Assembly: GCA_963704335.1 (NCBI GenBank)
Contig: OY969889.1
Span: forward strand, 2,480,001 to 2,544,000
Source: PALSA-612 sp963704335
GTDB lineage: Bacteria > Actinomycetota > Thermoleophilia > Gaiellales > Gaiellaceae
Direction of reading: 5' to 3'
DNA length: 64,000 nt
Positions 9,923 through 19,261 of the stretch are shown one piece after another. The notes beneath the pieces were generated by a model. It was not told the DNA's origin. It searched no databases and saw only the letters and a list, made by a program, of their open reading frames with translations. How positions within the stretch are numbered: the first letter of the stretch is position 1; each line of letters opens with the position of its first letter. The translations under genes were made by a program, and so were the position numbers.

Positions 9923-11203
9923 TTGAGCGACGCTTCGCGGCCGCGTGTGGCGATCGTCGCCACCGGCAGCGAGCTCGTCCGCGGCGACCGGCGAGACCGT
10001 AACGGCCCGTTTCTCGCGCACGCCGTGCTCTCGCTCGGGCTCGACCCCGCGCGGATCACGATCGTCGGAGACGATCCGCGGGACCTGGAGGCCGCGCTGC
10101 ACGACGGGCTCGCCGCGGATCTCTGCGTCGTATCGGGTGGGCTCGGGCCGACGCACGATGATCGCACCGTGGAGATGGTGGCCCGGGCCGCCGGCGTAGG
10201 CCTGGAGGTCGACGAGGGCCTGGAGGCGCAGATCGAGGCCGTATCCCGTTCGTATGCCGAACGCCTGGGGCGGCCGTACGCCGACTTCGCACATGGCGTG
10301 CGCAAGCAGGCGACGCTGCCCGAGGGCGCAATCTCGATCGGGCTGGCCGGGACGGCTCCCGGCTTCGTCCTGCGGAGCGGCGGCGCGGCCGTCGTGGTCC
10401 TGCCCGGCCCTCCCGGTGAGCTGCAGCGGTTGTGGCCCGGCGCCCTCGAGGCTCAGCCGGTGCAAGACGTGCTGGCACGTGCTCGTTCCCGCGGCCGGCG
10501 CACGTTTCGCCTCTACGGCGTCAGCGAGTCGACCGTCGCACAGACGCTGCACGAGGCGGGCGGCGACGGGGACGGCGTCGACGTCACGGTTTGTGCGCAT
10601 GACTTCGAGATTCACGTCGACATGCTCGTCGAGCCGGGCGCCGAGCCGCGGGCGGACGAGCTCTCGACCGCTCTTCGTGCCGAGCACGACCGCTACGCAT
10701 TCTCCGAGGACGAGCGACCCGTGGAGGAGATCGTGCTCGCTCTCTCGCGCGCCCTTGGGCTGACGATCGGCACTGCCGAGTCATGCACCGGCGGCCTCGT
10801 TGCAGAGCGCCTGACATCGATGTCCGGCGCCAGCGATGTCTTCATCGGCGGCATCGTCGCCTACGCGGACGCGGTCAAGGAGAAGGAGCTCGAGGTTCCC
10901 GCCGACGTGCTCCGCGAGCACGGTGCGGTATCTGCCGAGACGGCGGCGGCCATGGCGCGCGGCGTTCGCGATCGTCTCGGCGCGGACGTCGGGCTGGCCG
11001 TGACCGGCGTCGCCGGCCCGGGAGGCGGTACTCCGGAGAAGCCGGTCGGCCTCGTCTACGTTCACGCGGAGACTCCTGACGCAAGCCGTGGTGTCGACTT
11101 CAGCTACCCCGCGGACCGGGAGTCGATTCGCCGCCGCTCGGCGGTGGCCGTGCTCCATCTCGCCAGGCGTCTCTTGTCACAAAGCCGGCACGATTCCGTG
11201 TGA
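9923..11203 (+). CDS. cinA: CinA-family protein (NMN amidohydrolase / ADP-ribose pyrophosphatase type)
   Basis: A 426-residue two-domain protein. The N-terminal MoaB-like domain (VAIVATGSELVRGDRRDRNG ... VVSGGLGPTHDD) is the COG1058 hydrolase. The C-terminal domain (GTAESCTGGLVAERL ... GVAGPGGGTPEKPVGLVYV) is the PncC nicotinamide-nucleotide amidase with its catalytic serine in ESCTGG. Together they recycle pyridine nucleotides. The TTG at 9923 is five bases after the rodZ-like stop. In many bacteria cinA is co-transcribed with recA, as here. Confidence 0.93.
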   Translation: MSDASRPRVAIVATGSELVRGDRRDRNGPFLAHAVLSLGLDPARITIVGDDPRDLEAALHDGLAADLCVVSGGLGPTHDDRTVEMVARAAGVGLEVDEGLEAQIEAVSRSYAERLGRPYADFAHGVRKQATLPEGAISIGLAGTAPGFVLRSGGAAVVVLPGPPGELQRLWPGALEAQPVQDVLARARSRGRRTFRLYGVSESTVAQTLHEAGGDGDGVDVTVCAHDFEIHVDMLVEPGAEPRADELSTALRAEHDRYAFSEDERPVEEIVLALSRALGLTIGTAESCTGGLVAERLTSMSGASDVFIGGIVAYADAVKEKELEVPADVLREHGAVSAETAAAMARGVRDRLGADVGLAVTGVAGPGGGTPEKPVGLVYVHAETPDASRGVDFSYPADRESIRRRSAVAVLHLARRLLSQSRHDSV

Positions 11204-11760
11204 GCGAGGCCGCTAGGGTGGCTGCTGATGAACGCTTGCGTCTCTTCTGCGGCCTCATGCTCCCCGAGAGCGTGCGCGAGACGCTCGTCGAGTGGCAGCG
11301 TCACTCCCTCCGTTCCGCTGCCCGCGTCGTCGAGCCTCGCAACCTCCACATCACGCTGGCCTTCCTCGGGCATCGCCCCACCGGCGACGTGGGACCTGTC
11401 AGCGAGGCGCTCGAGGCGGCAGCCGGCTCCCTCGCCGGGCCGATCCGCCTCAACCCCGAGCGCTATCGGGAGACGCGAAGCGTCGGCATGCTCGTCCTCG
11501 CGGACGAGGAGGAACGGGCAGGGCGGCTGGCACGCGCTCTGCACGAGCGGCTGGAGCGCAGCGGGACGTACAAGCCGGAGGCACGGCCATGGCTCCCTCA
11601 CGTCACGGTGCTGCGCTTCCGCGCTCCGCCGAAGCTCCAGCCGCCCTTGCCCGACCTCGCGCCGTTCAGTCCGTCCGGAGCGGCTGTCTACCATTCGACG
11701 CTCGCGCGCACAGGAGCGCGATACGAGGTGTTGGAGTCCGTTTCTCTAGGAGGTCGATGA
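11200..11760 (+). CDS. thpR: RNA 2',3'-cyclic phosphodiesterase (2H family, ThpR)
   Basis: The 186-residue protein has the two 2H motifs of the LigT/ThpR family: HITLAF near residue 49 and HVTVLRF near residue 134. These hold the two catalytic histidines that open 2',3'-cyclic phosphates on RNA ends. Length and spacing are normal. The GTG start overlaps the cinA stop (GTGA), and its last codons contain the recA ribosome-binding site and an ATGA overlap with recA. Confidence 0.9.
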   Translation: MSEAARVAADERLRLFCGLMLPESVRETLVEWQRHSLRSAARVVEPRNLHITLAFLGHRPTGDVGPVSEALEAAAGSLAGPIRLNPERYRETRSVGMLVLADEEERAGRLARALHERLERSGTYKPEARPWLPHVTVLRFRAPPKLQPPLPDLAPFSPSGAAVYHSTLARTGARYEVLESVSLGGR

Positions 11761-12851
11761 CGGTGGATCGCGGCGAAGCTCTGGATACGGCGCTCGGTCA
11801 GATCGAGCGGCAGTTCGGCAAGGGGTCGGTCATGAAGATGAGCGACCGCCCGCAGGTTTCGATCGGAGCAGTCTCCACGGGCTCCCTTGCGCTCGACATG
11901 GCACTCGGCATCGGCGGGCTCCCGCGCGGACGCGTCGTCGAGATCTTCGGCCCCGAGGCTTCGGGGAAGACGACGCTGGTCTACCACGTGATCGCCGAAG
12001 CGCAGCGGCGCGGCGGTATCGCCGCATTCATCGACGCCGAGCACGCGATCGACCCCCAGTACGCACGCCGCATCGGCGTGAACATCGACGAGCTGCTCGT
12101 CTCGCAGCCGGACACGGGTGAGCAAGGGCTCGAGATCGCCGAGCTGCTGATCCGCTCGGGCGCGCTCGACGTCGTCGCTGTCGACTCCGTCGCCGCCCTC
12201 GTCCCGAAGGCCGAGATCGAAGGCGAGATGGGCGACTCGCACGTGGGGCTACAGGCACGACTCATGAGCCAGGCCCTCCGCAAGCTCGCCGGCACGCTCA
12301 ACCGCACGGACACCGTCTGCATCTTCACGAACCAGCTGCGCGAGAAGATCGGCGTCATGTTCGGCAACCCGGAGACGACGCCCGGCGGCCGCGCGCTGAA
12401 GTTCTACTCGTCCGTGCGCCTCGACATCCGCCGCATCGAGACGCTGAAGGACGGTGTCGAGGCGATCGGCAACCGCGTTCGTGTGAAGGTCGCGAAGAAC
12501 AAGGTCGCGCCACCGTTCAAGCAAGCCGAGTTCGACATCTACTTCGGCGCCGGCATCTCCTGGGAAGGCACGGTGCTCGACGCCGCGATCGAGCACAAGG
12601 CGGTGCAGAAGTCGGGCTCGTACTTCTCCTTCGACGACGAGCGGCTCGGCCAGGGCCGGCAGAACGCAACGGCGTTCCTGCGCGAGCATCCTGACGTCTG
12701 TCAGGCGATCCTCCAGCGACTTCAGGCAATCGTCGGGCCGGATCAGATCGTCTCCGCGAGACTTCTGCCCACGGTGGAAGCCGTCGAGGAGCCGGTCGGC
12801 GAGCCGGACGTCGAAGAAGTCGAGGAGGCAGAGACCGTCTCGAAGGTCTGA
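11757..12851 (+). CDS. recA: recombinase RecA
   Basis: A 364-residue RecA with all core parts: Walker A EIFGPEASGKTTL (about 60-72), DSVAALVPKAEIEG, the loop L2 region with TNQLREKIGVMFGNPET, and an acidic C-terminal tail (EEPVGEPDVEEVEEAE). It promotes strand exchange and LexA self-cleavage. The ATG overlaps the thpR stop (ATGA) and has an excellent AGGAGG site at 11749-11754. The frame is open for 465 bases upstream, but that part is shadow. The stop shares one base with the recX start (TGATG). No LexA box is visible immediately upstream. Confidence 0.99.
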   Translation: MTVDRGEALDTALGQIERQFGKGSVMKMSDRPQVSIGAVSTGSLALDMALGIGGLPRGRVVEIFGPEASGKTTLVYHVIAEAQRRGGIAAFIDAEHAIDPQYARRIGVNIDELLVSQPDTGEQGLEIAELLIRSGALDVVAVDSVAALVPKAEIEGEMGDSHVGLQARLMSQALRKLAGTLNRTDTVCIFTNQLREKIGVMFGNPETTPGGRALKFYSSVRLDIRRIETLKDGVEAIGNRVRVKVAKNKVAPPFKQAEFDIYFGAGISWEGTVLDAAIEHKAVQKSGSYFSFDDERLGQGRQNATAFLREHPDVCQAILQRLQAIVGPDQIVSARLLPTVEAVEEPVGEPDVEEVEEAETVSKV

Positions 12852-13279
12852 TGGCCGAAGCCTCGCCGCACGCTCTCGAGGCGGGGCTCAAGGCGCTGTC
12901 CCGCCGCGAGCTGTCACGTGCCGAGCTGATGGCGCGCCTGCAGCGGTCCGGCATCGATGCCGAGGACGCAGAGCGCGCCAGCTCTCAGCTCGCCGAGGCG
13001 GGCTACCAGTCCGACGAGCGAACGGCTGCGGAGCGGGCTCGCGTGCTCGCCGCGAGGCTGCAGGGCGATCTCGCCATCCGTGTCGATCTCCGTCGACGCG
13101 GCATCGCCGACGTCGACATCGACCCGGCACTAGAGAGCATTGCGCCGGAGGCAGCGCGGGCAGAGGCGCTGGCCCAGCGAGCGGCCGACGCGCTGCAGCT
13201 CGCTCGGACCCTCCAGCGCAAGGGCTACACCGACGACACGGTCGAGACCGCGTTGCGGATCGCGGGCGGGCAGGAGTAA
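12851..13279 (+). CDS. recX: regulatory protein RecX
   Basis: A 142-residue all-helical RecX with three tandem three-helix repeats. Recognisable parts are LSRRELSRAELMARLQRSGI, AGYQSDERTAAERARVLAARLQG and LQRKGYTDDTVETAL. RecX binds RecA filaments and limits their growth. It starts on the last base of the recA stop codon, the usual recA-recX coupling. It is slightly shorter than many RecX proteins but complete. Confidence 0.92.
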   Translation: MAEASPHALEAGLKALSRRELSRAELMARLQRSGIDAEDAERASSQLAEAGYQSDERTAAERARVLAARLQGDLAIRVDLRRRGIADVDIDPALESIAPEAARAEALAQRAADALQLARTLQRKGYTDDTVETALRIAGGQE

Positions 13280-13523
13280 GATGGGATCACGACCCATACT
13301 CTCTGCGTAGACGAACTTCCAAGAATCGGGACCTCACCACCAAGACATCAATGACCTCCAAAATGCCGACCAGACGACGAAGGGAGCACTTGGCAGCGGT
13401 CTGAAGCTGCTGTTTTCTCGAGCGGCATCGGCGCCGCTCCCCGATTTGCGGCATTCGCCCGCGCGGGCTCGGTATCGAGTCGGACCCACGTCACTTCCGG
13501 CGGGGAGAACGATCGGAGGGCCT

Positions 13524-15056
13524 GTGCCGTACATTGTCGGAATCCTCATCGGCCTTGTCGCCGGGGCCCTCGGCGCGTGGGCCGTCGTGAGGTTCCTTAC
13601 GGACTCGAAGCTTGCTGCGGCTCGACGAACGCGAACCCTGCTCCTCGAAGAGGCGACACGCGAGGCGGACGCGCTCCGTAGAGAGACCGAGCTGGCCGCC
13701 AAGGAGGAGGCAGCGAAGGTGCGCAGCGAGACCGAGCGGGATCTCGACGCGCGCCGGACGGAAACGCGCGAACGCGAGCAGCGATCGCGACTCGCCGAGG
13801 AAGACCTCAACCGGAAGCAGGAGGAGCTCGAGCGACGCAACCAGGGGCTCGACGACCGCGAGACGCACGTCCGCGAGCTTCAGGAGGAGTTGAAGACTGC
13901 GAAAGCCGATGAGCAGCGCGAGCTGGAACGCATCTCCAGGCTGAACATGGAGGACGCGAAAGTCGAGGTACTCAAGCGCTCGGAGGAGCTCGTGCGCCAC
14001 GAGTTGGCGCGCCGCGTGCGGCAACTCGACGAGGAAGCGACCACAGAAGCCCGCCGGAAGGCGCGAAACCTCGTGGCCGACGCTCTCCAGCGCGTCGCTG
14101 CGAGCCATGCTGCAGAGACGACTGTCTCCATCGTCGAGCTTCCCTCCGACGACATGAAGGGGCGCATCATCGGCCGCGAGGGTCGCAACATTCGGGCACT
14201 CGAGCATCTGACGGGCGTGGACTTCATCGTCGACGACACGCCACAGGCCGTCGTGCTCTCGTCGTTCGACGGCATCAGGCGCGAAGTGGCGAAGCTCACG
14301 CTGCAGCGGCTTCTCGAAGACGGACGGATCCATCCCGCCCGCGTCGAGGAGATGTACTACCAGTCGAAGGCCGAGGTCGACGATCTCATTCGCCAGGCGG
14401 GTGACCAGGCGGTCTTCGAGGCCAACTGCGGCGAGTTTCACGAAGAGCTGGTGAAGATCCTTGGCCGCCTGCGCTACCGGACGAGCTACGGCCAGAACGT
14501 TCTCAAGCACACACTCGAGGTCGTGCAGCTGGCCGGTGTCATGGCGAGCGAGCTGGGCGCGAGCGTCAAGACATCGAAGCGCGCGGCACTACTCCACGAT
14601 CTCGGCAAGGCGCTGAGCCATGAGGAGGAGGGCGCCCACGCTCTCATCTCGGCGCGGTACGCCCGCCGTTTCGGCGAGACCCAGGGCGTCGTCCACGCGA
14701 TCGAGGCACACCACTACGACGTGCAGCCGCAGACCGTGGAGGCCGTCCTCGTGATCTCGGCCGACGCCGCGTCCGCCGCAAGGCCCGGTGCCCGCGGCGA
14801 GAGCCTCGAGTCGTACATCAAGCGCCTGGAGGCACTTGAGGAGCTAGCCGCCGCGAAGACCGGCGTCGAGCGCGTCTACGCGCTACAGGCCGGTCGCGAG
14901 ATTCGCGTGATCGTCAAGCCCGAGGAGATCGCGGACGACGAGGCAGCCCTCATGTCGCACGAGATCGCCCGGGAGATCGAGCAGCACCTCGAGTACCCGG
15001 GACAGATCAAGGTGACGGTGATTCGCGAGTCGCGCGCGATCGAGTACGCGAAGTAG
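13524..15056 (+). CDS. rny: ribonuclease Y
   Basis: The 510-residue protein has an N-terminal membrane anchor (YIVGILIGLVAGALGAWAVV), a long coiled coil (about 30-190, rich in Glu/Arg/Lys), and a KH domain (DDMKGRIIGREGRNIRALEH). The HD domain carries ALLHDLGKALSHEEEGAH. RNase Y starts bulk mRNA decay at the membrane. GTG 13524 is chosen because it begins the membrane helix and follows a GGAGGG site. The 244 bases upstream of it hold only a hairpin (13421-13438) and a 17-codon reading frame. Confidence 0.96.
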   Translation: MPYIVGILIGLVAGALGAWAVVRFLTDSKLAAARRTRTLLLEEATREADALRRETELAAKEEAAKVRSETERDLDARRTETREREQRSRLAEEDLNRKQEELERRNQGLDDRETHVRELQEELKTAKADEQRELERISRLNMEDAKVEVLKRSEELVRHELARRVRQLDEEATTEARRKARNLVADALQRVAASHAAETTVSIVELPSDDMKGRIIGREGRNIRALEHLTGVDFIVDDTPQAVVLSSFDGIRREVAKLTLQRLLEDGRIHPARVEEMYYQSKAEVDDLIRQAGDQAVFEANCGEFHEELVKILGRLRYRTSYGQNVLKHTLEVVQLAGVMASELGASVKTSKRAALLHDLGKALSHEEEGAHALISARYARRFGETQGVVHAIEAHHYDVQPQTVEAVLVISADAASAARPGARGESLESYIKRLEALEELAAAKTGVERVYALQAGREIRVIVKPEEIADDEAALMSHEIAREIEQHLEYPGQIKVTVIRESRAIEYAK

Positions 15057-15199
15057 TTCGTTACGCCCTAGCGACCTGGACACGGCCGATTCGGGCTCCA
15101 GCGGGGCCACCCCGCGCCTCCTCCCGCTTTCAGCGTAACCGCGGGCAACGTGCTCGTCCGTTACAGGACTGTGCCGGAAGTGCACCAACCTCTCCGGCG

Positions 15200-15205
15200 T
15201 ACACT
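15200..15205 (+). promoter_or_regulatory. -10 element TACACT of miaB (leaderless)
   Basis: TACACT is followed by exactly six bases and then the GTG start at 15212. Normal sigma-70 spacing would place +1 on the start codon. No ribosome-binding site is present. The gene-free stretch 15057-15199 also holds a short GCGGGG/CCCCGC hairpin that may end rny transcription. Confidence 0.6.
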
Positions 15206-15211
15206 TGCGCC

Positions 15212-16540
15212 GTGCGTCGCTACTACGTCACGACGTTCGGGTGCCAGATGAACGCGCACGACTCCGAGCGCATTCGGGGCCTGCTGGAGGAGCTCGGGCT
15301 CGGCGAGGCGCCGACGCCTGCCGAAGCTGACGTGCTCGTCTTCAACACCTGCACGATCCGCGAGAAGCCCGACCAGCGGCTCGCGGCATACCTCGGCGAC
15401 GCCAGGATGCTCAAGGTGCGCAACCCGGACGCGGTGATCGCGGTCGGCGGCTGCTATGCGGAGGCGCAGCGCGATCGAATCTTCGAGCGCTATCCGTTCG
15501 TCGACGTCGCCTTCGGTCCGGGCACGATTCACCACCTCGGTGACTGGCTCGGCGCCGGTGGGCTAGGCGTCGCGCGTTCGGCGTTCGGCACCGCGGACGA
15601 GCGCCGCTTCTCCGCGGAGCTCGCCACCGAGCGCGAGCGCCCGTTCCAGGCGTGGGTGCAGATCTCCATGGGCTGCAACTCGGTGTGCTCCTACTGCATC
15701 GTGCCCGCCGTGCGCGGCCGCGAGGTCAGCCGGCGGCCGGGCGAGATCCTTGCCGAGATCGTGCGGCTCGCAGACGACGGCGTTCGCGAGATCACGCTGC
15801 TGGGCCAGAACGTCAACTCGTGGGGGCGAGATCTCCGGTCCGACGCTCGCACCGAGTTCGGCGAGCTGCTGCGCGCAGTGGACGCCGTCGACGGCATCGA
15901 GCGCATTCGCTTCACGAGCCCGCACCCGAAGGACTTCCGGGCGCCCGTGATCGCCGCCATGGCCGAGTGCGACGCCGTCTGCGAGCACGCGCACCTTCCT
16001 CTGCAGTCCGGCTCAACACGCGTGCTCAAGCGCATGCGGCGCACATACAGCCGCGAGCGATACCTCCGACTCGTGGACGAGCTTCGCGCCGCCATCCCCG
16101 ACCTCGCTCTCACGACGGACCTCATCGTCGGCTTCCCCGGAGAGACGGACGGCGACTTCGACGCCACCTGTTCCCTGGTGGAGGAGGTCGGCTTCGACGG
16201 CGCATTCACGTTCGTGTACTCGCCGCGCAGCGGCACCGAGGCTGCGGCGATGCCCGATCAGGTGCCCGATGACCTGAAGCGCGCGCGCATCGAGCGACTC
16301 GTCGAGGTCGTCCAGCGCGTCGCGACCGAGCGCAACGCCCGTCGCGTCGGCCTCACCGAGGAGGTGCTCGTCGAGGGAGCGAGCCGCACCGATCCATCGC
16401 TGCTCCGCGGGCGAACTCGGCGCAACACGACCGTCAACTTCTCCGGATCGGCCCAGCCTGGCGAGCTGGTGCCGGTCCGCATCACGGCCTCCACATCGAT
16501 GACTCTCCAGGGCAGCCAGAAAGCGCTCGTCGCGGCATAG
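15212..16540 (+). CDS. miaB: tRNA-2-methylthio-N6-dimethylallyladenosine synthase MiaB
   Basis: The 442-residue radical-SAM methylthiotransferase adds the 2-methylthio group to i6A37 of tRNAs reading UNN codons. N-terminal domain cysteines (FGCQMN, NTCTIREK, GGCYAEA) hold the auxiliary cluster. The radical-SAM CxxxCxxC is in CNSVCSYCIVPAVRG (about 152-166). A C-terminal TRAM domain follows. MiaA, which makes its substrate, is encoded two genes downstream. The start is leaderless from the TACACT hexamer. Confidence 0.96.
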   Translation: MRRYYVTTFGCQMNAHDSERIRGLLEELGLGEAPTPAEADVLVFNTCTIREKPDQRLAAYLGDARMLKVRNPDAVIAVGGCYAEAQRDRIFERYPFVDVAFGPGTIHHLGDWLGAGGLGVARSAFGTADERRFSAELATERERPFQAWVQISMGCNSVCSYCIVPAVRGREVSRRPGEILAEIVRLADDGVREITLLGQNVNSWGRDLRSDARTEFGELLRAVDAVDGIERIRFTSPHPKDFRAPVIAAMAECDAVCEHAHLPLQSGSTRVLKRMRRTYSRERYLRLVDELRAAIPDLALTTDLIVGFPGETDGDFDATCSLVEEVGFDGAFTFVYSPRSGTEAAAMPDQVPDDLKRARIERLVEVVQRVATERNARRVGLTEEVLVEGASRTDPSLLRGRTRRNTTVNFSGSAQPGELVPVRITASTSMTLQGSQKALVAA

Positions 16541-17288
16541 GTGGGCCAGGCAAGGCAACTGACCTGGGACGGCTGCGTCAACGTCCGCGATCTCGGTGGC
16601 ATGCCGACCGAGGACGGATCCGAGACGCGGTACGGGGCCGTCGTCCGTGCCGACAACCTCAGCACGCTGTCCGAGCAGGGCAGACGGGAGCTGCTCGCCT
16701 ATGGCGTGAAGCGGGTCATCGACCTGCGCTGGATGAACGAGCGGAACGAGGACCCAGAGGTCGACCTGGGCGTCGAGGTGCTCCACCTGCCGCTCTTCGG
16801 CGACCACAACGAGCGGCGCGAGACCGACCGGCAGCTCCTGGAGCGGATCCGCGATCACGCCGAGTCGAGGCGTGTCATGTACCTCGAGCATCTCGACCTG
16901 TACGGCGAGCGGTTCGCAGCCGCAGTGGCGGCAGTTGCCGCCGCGCCCGAGGGTTGCGTGGTCGTTCACTGTGCGGCGGGCGTCGACCGTACCGGCCTGA
17001 TCGCGGCGCTGCTCCTGCGCCTCGCCCAGCGTCTCGATCGACGACGTCGCCACGGACTTTGGATTGAGCCGTGACAACTGGGCTGCTTCCGCACCCGAGT
17101 GGATCGAGGAGACGGACGACGAGCGCGAGCGGGAGTTCCGGCGCTTCCTGGCGGCGATGCCCCGGGAGTCGATGCGCGGCGTGCTCGAGGAAGTCGAGCG
17201 CCGCTACGGCGGGGCGGAGAGCTATCTGCATGCCTCCGGCCTCCCCGACGACGACGTTCACCGGATTCGCGTGCGCCTGCGCGCGTGA
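16541..17288 (+). pseudogene. tyrosine-protein phosphatase (Y_phosphatase3 type), frameshifted
   Basis: The first frame (16541-17074) opens with GCVNVRDLGGMPTEDG, the family's N-terminal motif, and has the catalytic loop VVHCAAGVDRTGLIAALLLR (CX5R). It then drifts into RLDRRRRHGLWIEP and stops. One base over, the sequence continues smoothly as VSIDDVATDFGLSRDNW... to 17288, where it overlaps miaA by GTGA. Removing one C from the CCC at 17025-17027 joins the two parts into one protein of about 248 residues. This is either a real loss-of-function mutation or an assembly error. The family acts on phosphotyrosine or lipid phosphates; the substrate is unknown. Confidence 0.75.
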
Positions 17289-18169
17289 CCGTCCTGGCCG
17301 TCTTCGGGCCGACGGCCACCGGCAAGACGGCCGTCGCCGAAGCGATCGCGGAACAAATCCCGGCAGACCTCGTCTCCGCCGACTCCATGCAGGTCTACCG
17401 GGGCCTGCCCATCCTCACGGCGCAGCCGTTGCAGCCAACGGCGCTCGTGGGCATATGGGGGCTCGACCACCAGGCTTCGGTCGTCGAGTACCAGGCGCTC
17501 GCGCACCGTGCCGTCGACGAGGCCCTGGCAGGTGGTCGCACGCCCGTTGTCGTCGGCGGGACGGGCCTCTACCTCCGTGCCGCGATCTCCGACATGACGC
17601 CGCCGCCGCCCGGCGATCGACAGCGTTGGGAGCGCCTCTACGACCGTCTCGGGCCCGAACGCGCCCATGCCGTCCTCGCCGAACACGATCCGCCCGCGGC
17701 GATGCGTGTCCACGCGAACGACCGGCGACGGGTCGTCCGCGCGCTCGAGCTCGTCGACATCGGAGAGTCGCTCCGTCCCGGCCGGGACGCGCTGTGGAGC
17801 GGCGAGACTCGTCACCCGACGCTCGTTTTCGGGCTCGAGGTGCCGCGAGAGGAGCTCGAGCGCCGGATCGCGACGCGCACGCAGGCGATGTTCGAAGCCG
17901 GGGTCGAGGACGAGGTAGAACGCGCGCTCACAGGAGGGGTCTCGCACACGGCACGCCATGCCCTCGGCCTCGACGAGATCGCGCGGCTGCCCCGGGAGGA
18001 GGCGATCGCCGCGGTAGTCTTGCGTACCCGCCGGTACGCCGCCTACCAGCGGAAGTGGATGCGGAAGATGCCGGATCTGATCAGGGTCGAGGCGGCGCGG
18101 CCCGCCGACGAGGTCGCGGATGAGATTCTCGAAGTGGCACGCGCACGGAAACGTCTACCTGCTCACTGA
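17285..18169 (+). CDS. miaA: tRNA dimethylallyltransferase MiaA
   Basis: The 294-residue enzyme prenylates A37 of tRNAs reading UNN codons. It has the P-loop GPTATGKTAVAEAI at the N-terminus, ADSMQVYRGL with the catalytic aspartate, and VVVGGTGLYLRA, all typical. The GTG start overlaps the end of the shifted phosphatase frame by GTGA. The last 50 bases overlap dapF in another frame, an unusually long overlap for this window. Its product feeds MiaB, encoded just upstream. Confidence 0.95.
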   Translation: MTVLAVFGPTATGKTAVAEAIAEQIPADLVSADSMQVYRGLPILTAQPLQPTALVGIWGLDHQASVVEYQALAHRAVDEALAGGRTPVVVGGTGLYLRAAISDMTPPPPGDRQRWERLYDRLGPERAHAVLAEHDPPAAMRVHANDRRRVVRALELVDIGESLRPGRDALWSGETRHPTLVFGLEVPREELERRIATRTQAMFEAGVEDEVERALTGGVSHTARHALGLDEIARLPREEAIAAVVLRTRRYAAYQRKWMRKMPDLIRVEAARPADEVADEILEVARARKRLPAH

Positions 18170-19256
18170 CGAGCGCGGGCTGAGCCCGGAGCGCGTGCGT
18201 GCCGAGGTCGGGGACGCCGACGGCATCGTCGAGGTCGTCTCCGCCACGGATACCGAGGCCGACGTCGTGATCTGGAATCCCGACGGCTCGACGGCCGAGC
18301 TGTCCGGGAACGGCACGCGCATCGCGGCCCGCTGGCTCGCGGATCGAACCGGCGTCGCGGAGCTCCGCATTCGCGTCGGATCGCGCGAGACGGTCGCGCG
18401 TGTCAAGAACGGCGACGTGGAACAGGAGCTGGGAGCGGTGACCGTCTCCGGGCCCGAGCGGATCGAGGATCTGGACGTGATCGTGGTCGACGTCGGCAAC
18501 CCACATGCGGTCGTGGTGGGAGATCCAGACGACCTGCCGCGCATCGGGCCGCTGCTCGAGGCACACGAACGCTTTCCGGGCCGCACGAACGTCCAGGTGG
18601 CACGCGTCGACACGCCCGGCGAGGTGACGGCACGGGTCTGGGAGCGCGGCGTGGGGGAGACACAATCGTCGGGAACGAGCGCCGTCGCAGTCGCCGCGGC
18701 GACTCACGGCGACGGCGACGTGCTCGTCCACTTTCCCGGCGGCGATCTTCGCGTGAGCCTCTCCGGAGGCCGCGCCACGCTCACGGGGCCCGCAGAGCCG
18801 TTACGAGTTCCGCGACAGGTGCTCGTCTACATTCATCGGGAGGGGGAGGCAGGTCGCGAGTTCCTCCTGCTCAGGCGCATACCGCGACTAGGCGGCTTCT
18901 GGCAAGGGGTGACGGGCGCGCCGGAATGGGGCGAAGCCGACGATGCTGCGGCCGAGCGCGAGGTCTTCGAGGAAACCGGGCTCGATACCGGCTCGATTCG
19001 CGCTGTCGATTATCGCTACGAGTTACGGCCCGGAGCCGATCGCTCCGAGTGGGACCGGCTCTATGGCTCGAGCGTCGATTCAGTGCCGGAGGATGTGTTC
19101 GAGGCGCTCGCGACACCCGGCTGGGAGCCGACGTTGAGCTGGGAGCACGATGACTACCGCTGGTGCTCGCTCGACGAAGGGCTGGAGCTGCTGCGCTACG
19201 AGGAGAACCGGGAGGGGCTGCGCCGGCTGGCAGCCCGCTCCCGCGCTCTCGAGTAG
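18120..19256 (+). CDS. DapF-like protein lacking both catalytic cysteines, fused to a Nudix hydrolase
   Basis: Residues 1 to about 228 follow diaminopimelate epimerase: MRFSKWHAHGN, NPDGSTAELSGNGTR, VGNPHAVV, RTNVQVARV, ERGVGETQSSGTSA. In normal DapF the two acid/base cysteines lie in CGNG and ACGTG; here both are serine (SGNG, SSGTS). Residues about 232-378 are a Nudix domain with a complete box: G, five residues, E, seven residues, then REVFEETGL. The gene lies after miaA, as dapF often does, and dapD/dapC are 1-2 kb away. Epimerase activity is doubtful, so no gene symbol is given. The start gives the conserved DapF opening and overlaps miaA by 50 bases. Confidence 0.85.
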   Translation: MRFSKWHAHGNVYLLTDERGLSPERVRAEVGDADGIVEVVSATDTEADVVIWNPDGSTAELSGNGTRIAARWLADRTGVAELRIRVGSRETVARVKNGDVEQELGAVTVSGPERIEDLDVIVVDVGNPHAVVVGDPDDLPRIGPLLEAHERFPGRTNVQVARVDTPGEVTARVWERGVGETQSSGTSAVAVAAATHGDGDVLVHFPGGDLRVSLSGGRATLTGPAEPLRVPRQVLVYIHREGEAGREFLLLRRIPRLGGFWQGVTGAPEWGEADDAAAEREVFEETGLDTGSIRAVDYRYELRPGADRSEWDRLYGSSVDSVPEDVFEALATPGWEPTLSWEHDDYRWCSLDEGLELLRYEENREGLRRLAARSRALE

Positions 19257-19261
19257 TCGGC

